Source: Centrapalus pauciflorus (lineage: Eukaryota > Streptophyta > Magnoliopsida > Asterales > Asteraceae). From it: a stretch of 64,000 bases of DNA. How positions within the stretch are numbered: the first letter of the stretch is position 1; every line of letters begins with the position of its first letter. Location: positions 427,138 to 491,137 of the forward strand of contig JAANYP010002035.1 in NCBI GenBank assembly GCA_020465985.1. Direction: 5' to 3'. The notes below the pieces were generated by a model. The model worked only from the letters and a program-made list of their open reading frames with translations, was not told the origin of the DNA and ran no database searches. Both the position numbers and the translations under genes were made by a program. Below, piece by piece: positions 61,800 to 64,000 of the stretch.

Positions 61800-62965
61800 A
61801 CATGGAGGGACTAAATCGTTAAAAATTAGAAAACATGATTGTTTTTTTCATAATAAACCCTTAATAAAAGTATATATATTTTTTGAAAATTTATAATTTA
61901 CATAATCATTTTAATTATAATAGTATGTTTCGGAATAATGTGTTAAAAATTTGAAATTTAAAAAAAGTGAAAATGAATTGTGAAGAAGCTGATAATTTTC
62001 ACATGAACCCACCATATATAAGGTTAGCCGGTTAGGTTCATGTGAAAATAATTGTATAAGAAATGTGAGAATTTTTTTAAACATTCACAATGCATTTTTT
62101 TAAATACCTTTTAGATTTCACAATTTGAAAATAAATTACAAAAACATACTTTTTTCTAATATAATGATTATTAAATTTTTAAATCCTGAAAAAAATTTAA
62201 TTAGTAACATTTATTTTTGCTATTAGATTTCATGAACAAGTTAACAATTAAGATCTAAAAACATTTATCAACCTTATTACTTAAGCATGCTAAATCTTAA
62301 AAATATTTTATCTAAATTTTTTTTGATAAATATGTGTTAGTTAACATTACAAATATGATATTCAAATTTCACGAACATTTTAAGTGTATGAAATCATTCA
62401 TCACATAAACGTACGTTCATATACATGCAAATTTATGTAATTGTACATTCAAATTATTTTTAAGGAGTTAGGAGATGTGAATGCATGCGAAATTTACATA
62501 TCATCTTTATAATGTTAAATAAAATATATTTATGAAAAAAAATCTTATTTTATATATATATATATGATATGAATCTTATGAGAAATTAAATATTAAAAAA
62601 TATGAAAAAATAACTTTAAATTTTTGGGCTTCATCATTTTTCATTATATTTTTGAGGGGCTCGTTTGATTCATCATTTCTCACATATAATTGATTTCTTA
62701 CTTGATCATACACACACATACATACATACACGAATCAACGATATCGTTATAAACTACTATTCAAGACTAACATTGATGCAACATGCAACTATATATAACA
62801 TTTGGACTAAATTTATAGAATGAGTAGTAATTGAGGGATAATATTTGAAACTAACTCCTACAAACATGTTGTCCGTAGATTTCTCAAAAATCTCCCTATT
62901 TTTATGCCTCTTGTGCATTTTAAATACATGTAATCCCTTCCTATTCCTTTCTTCGTGGCAAGAAG
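61800..62965. other. AT-rich intergenic DNA with repeat G copy
   Basis: 62400-62530 matches the minus strand of 9420-9560 (repeat G). The rest is AT-rich. Sequence just before 62966 is the likely leader of the next gene. Confidence 0.5.
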
Positions 62966-64000
62966 ATGGATGAAGGTTCAAAAACGAAGAAGAAGAAGAA
63001 GAGAGGGAAAAGCTTGATTTTCAAGACATGTTTTCGTCAGATTGGTTTGGGAGACAATAATTCCGGTAACGGAGGGAAGGTTTTGGCTTCTGATGATAGT
63101 TTGATCTATTGTGATGTCACCGGCAATGTCGTTGATCCACAAGTCAAGAAATCATCTAGTTCTCGTGGTCGTATGTCACGTATATTTAAAGCTGTTTTGT
63201 TTGATACAGCGATGGTAAGTTAATAATTTGTGCATTTTTTTTCTTTTATTTCTATGAAAAATGAGACTTTTTTTACATATCTTCATCAAGTTTCAATGAC
63301 ATTAACATGGATTGCATTTTCTTTACAAAAAAGATCTGGGGTTTTATTCTTATAGGGTCTAGCTCTTTGAGACTAATTGCCCTTTTAGAAAATCTTGAAA
63401 TGTTTCTTGATAGATAAGATGACCTAAACAATTATTTTTAAAGGCTATTTCTTCTTGCTCCAAATTTATTTTCTCAAACACCACATCTATATCTTTGACC
63501 TATAAATTTTCACCTTATGAGTGGACAAAGAGGTGTAAATAAGTAAACCATAATGATGAATTATAAAAAAAGACATATTTTAGGTCAATTATAGGGATCT
63601 AGATATGGTGCATGAAGTAGCACCCATTTTTAAAGTTGAATTTGATTATTTTGAATGACAGAAAAAGAAGTTGCGTGGAAAAAAATCATCGAAAACTTTA
63701 ACCGATGGAACCAAATCATTACCTCTACCGGATGAGAAAATCGATAACTCTTTCAAGGAGAATGATTCGAATGTTGTGGAAAAACCAAATCCGGACGATC
63801 CTCCGAATGATCAATCCAACGAATTTTCATTAGAAACCAAGACGACATCACCTGTATCATCATCATGTGTTTCCTCAATCGAGACCGAGTCACAAGTGTT
63901 AATAGAGCAAACGGTACCATCACCACGAGTACAAACACTACCATCACCCCGAGTACAAACACTACCACCACCCCGAGTAGACTCACCACGTAAAGATTCA
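62966..64000 (+). CDS. Lys-rich, Pro/Ser-rich protein of unknown function (partial)
   Basis: Exon 1 is 62966-63214 (83 codons), ending at GCGATG before a gtaagt donor. Exon 2 starts at 63662 after tgacag, stays open to the window end (113 codons) and continues beyond it. At least 196 aa are visible. The N-terminus is strongly basic (KTKKKKKRGK), then a Cys-containing stretch (FKTCFRQIGLG). Exon 2 opens basic (KKKLRGKK), then becomes acidic and polar. It ends in a threefold near-repeat of a short Pro-Arg unit (SPRVQTLP, SPRVQTLP, PPRVDSP). No known domain is recognised. A low-complexity, possibly nuclear or cytoskeletal protein is possible but not shown. Start chosen as the first ATG of the open exon. 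Confidence 0.6.

Noticed and set aside
63753..63989. Minus-strand hydrophobic frame at the window end
   Set aside because: Shadow of exon 2 of the Lys-rich gene on the other strand.
1..64000. tRNA, rRNA, CRISPR arrays or organelle DNA insertions
   Set aside because: None was recognised on reading; direct repeats here are microsatellites, tandem duplications or transposons. A tRNA scan and an organelle-genome search would be needed to exclude small pieces.
1..64000. A new multi-gene functional system
   Set aside because: The recognisable genes belong to unrelated known families with no shared pathway, and the rest is mobile or AT-rich DNA.

Overview
This is an AT-rich plant nuclear window with spliced genes, GT-AG introns, long (TA)n tracts and many small inverted-repeat transposons. 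Four protein-coding genes can be assembled exon by exon, and all four are typical of land plants; one makes a chloroplast protein. Long introns and a repeat-rich setting fit a eudicot with a medium to large genome. Asteraceae is only a guess; nothing here fixes the family.

Layout: 1-4417 is repeat-rich non-coding DNA. 4418-13870 (+) is CNGC4, a cyclic nucleotide-gated channel (7 exons, 642 aa), with a 5.5 kb first intron full of transposon and microsatellite DNA. 14234-14917 is a hAT element with a perfect 8-bp target duplication. 15896-21922 (+) is an ADCK2-like ABC1/UbiB atypical kinase (5 exons, 631 aa), probably mitochondrial. 25140-29343 (-) is PetC, the Rieske protein of the chloroplast cytochrome b6-f complex (5 exons, 229 aa). 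33553-43716 (-) is UBP14, an IsoT/USP5-type deubiquitinase (20 exons, 804 aa). About 44-61 kb is almost entirely transposon-derived: a 1.46 kb inverted-repeat element, a retrotransposon solo LTR, two large Mutator-like elements with perfect 9-bp target duplications, a Tip100-like hAT, and a nested cluster of dispersed repeats. At 60.6-61.8 kb an inverted-repeat module encloses a gene-like ORF. A Lys-rich gene of unknown function starts at 62966 (+) and runs off the window end.

The four recognised genes are unrelated housekeeping or signalling genes (ion channel, mitochondrial kinase, photosynthetic electron transport, ubiquitin recycling). There is no operon or cluster logic. I found no convincing new multi-gene system. 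The most distinctive signals are a GC-AG intron in CNGC4, a 14-nt first coding exon in the kinase gene, TE insertion at or into (TA)n tracts, a long fold-back Mutator-like element nested in an older repeat, and the possible captured-gene module at 61 kb. Splice sites were assigned by reading the sequence and by remembered family proteins; no alignment was run.
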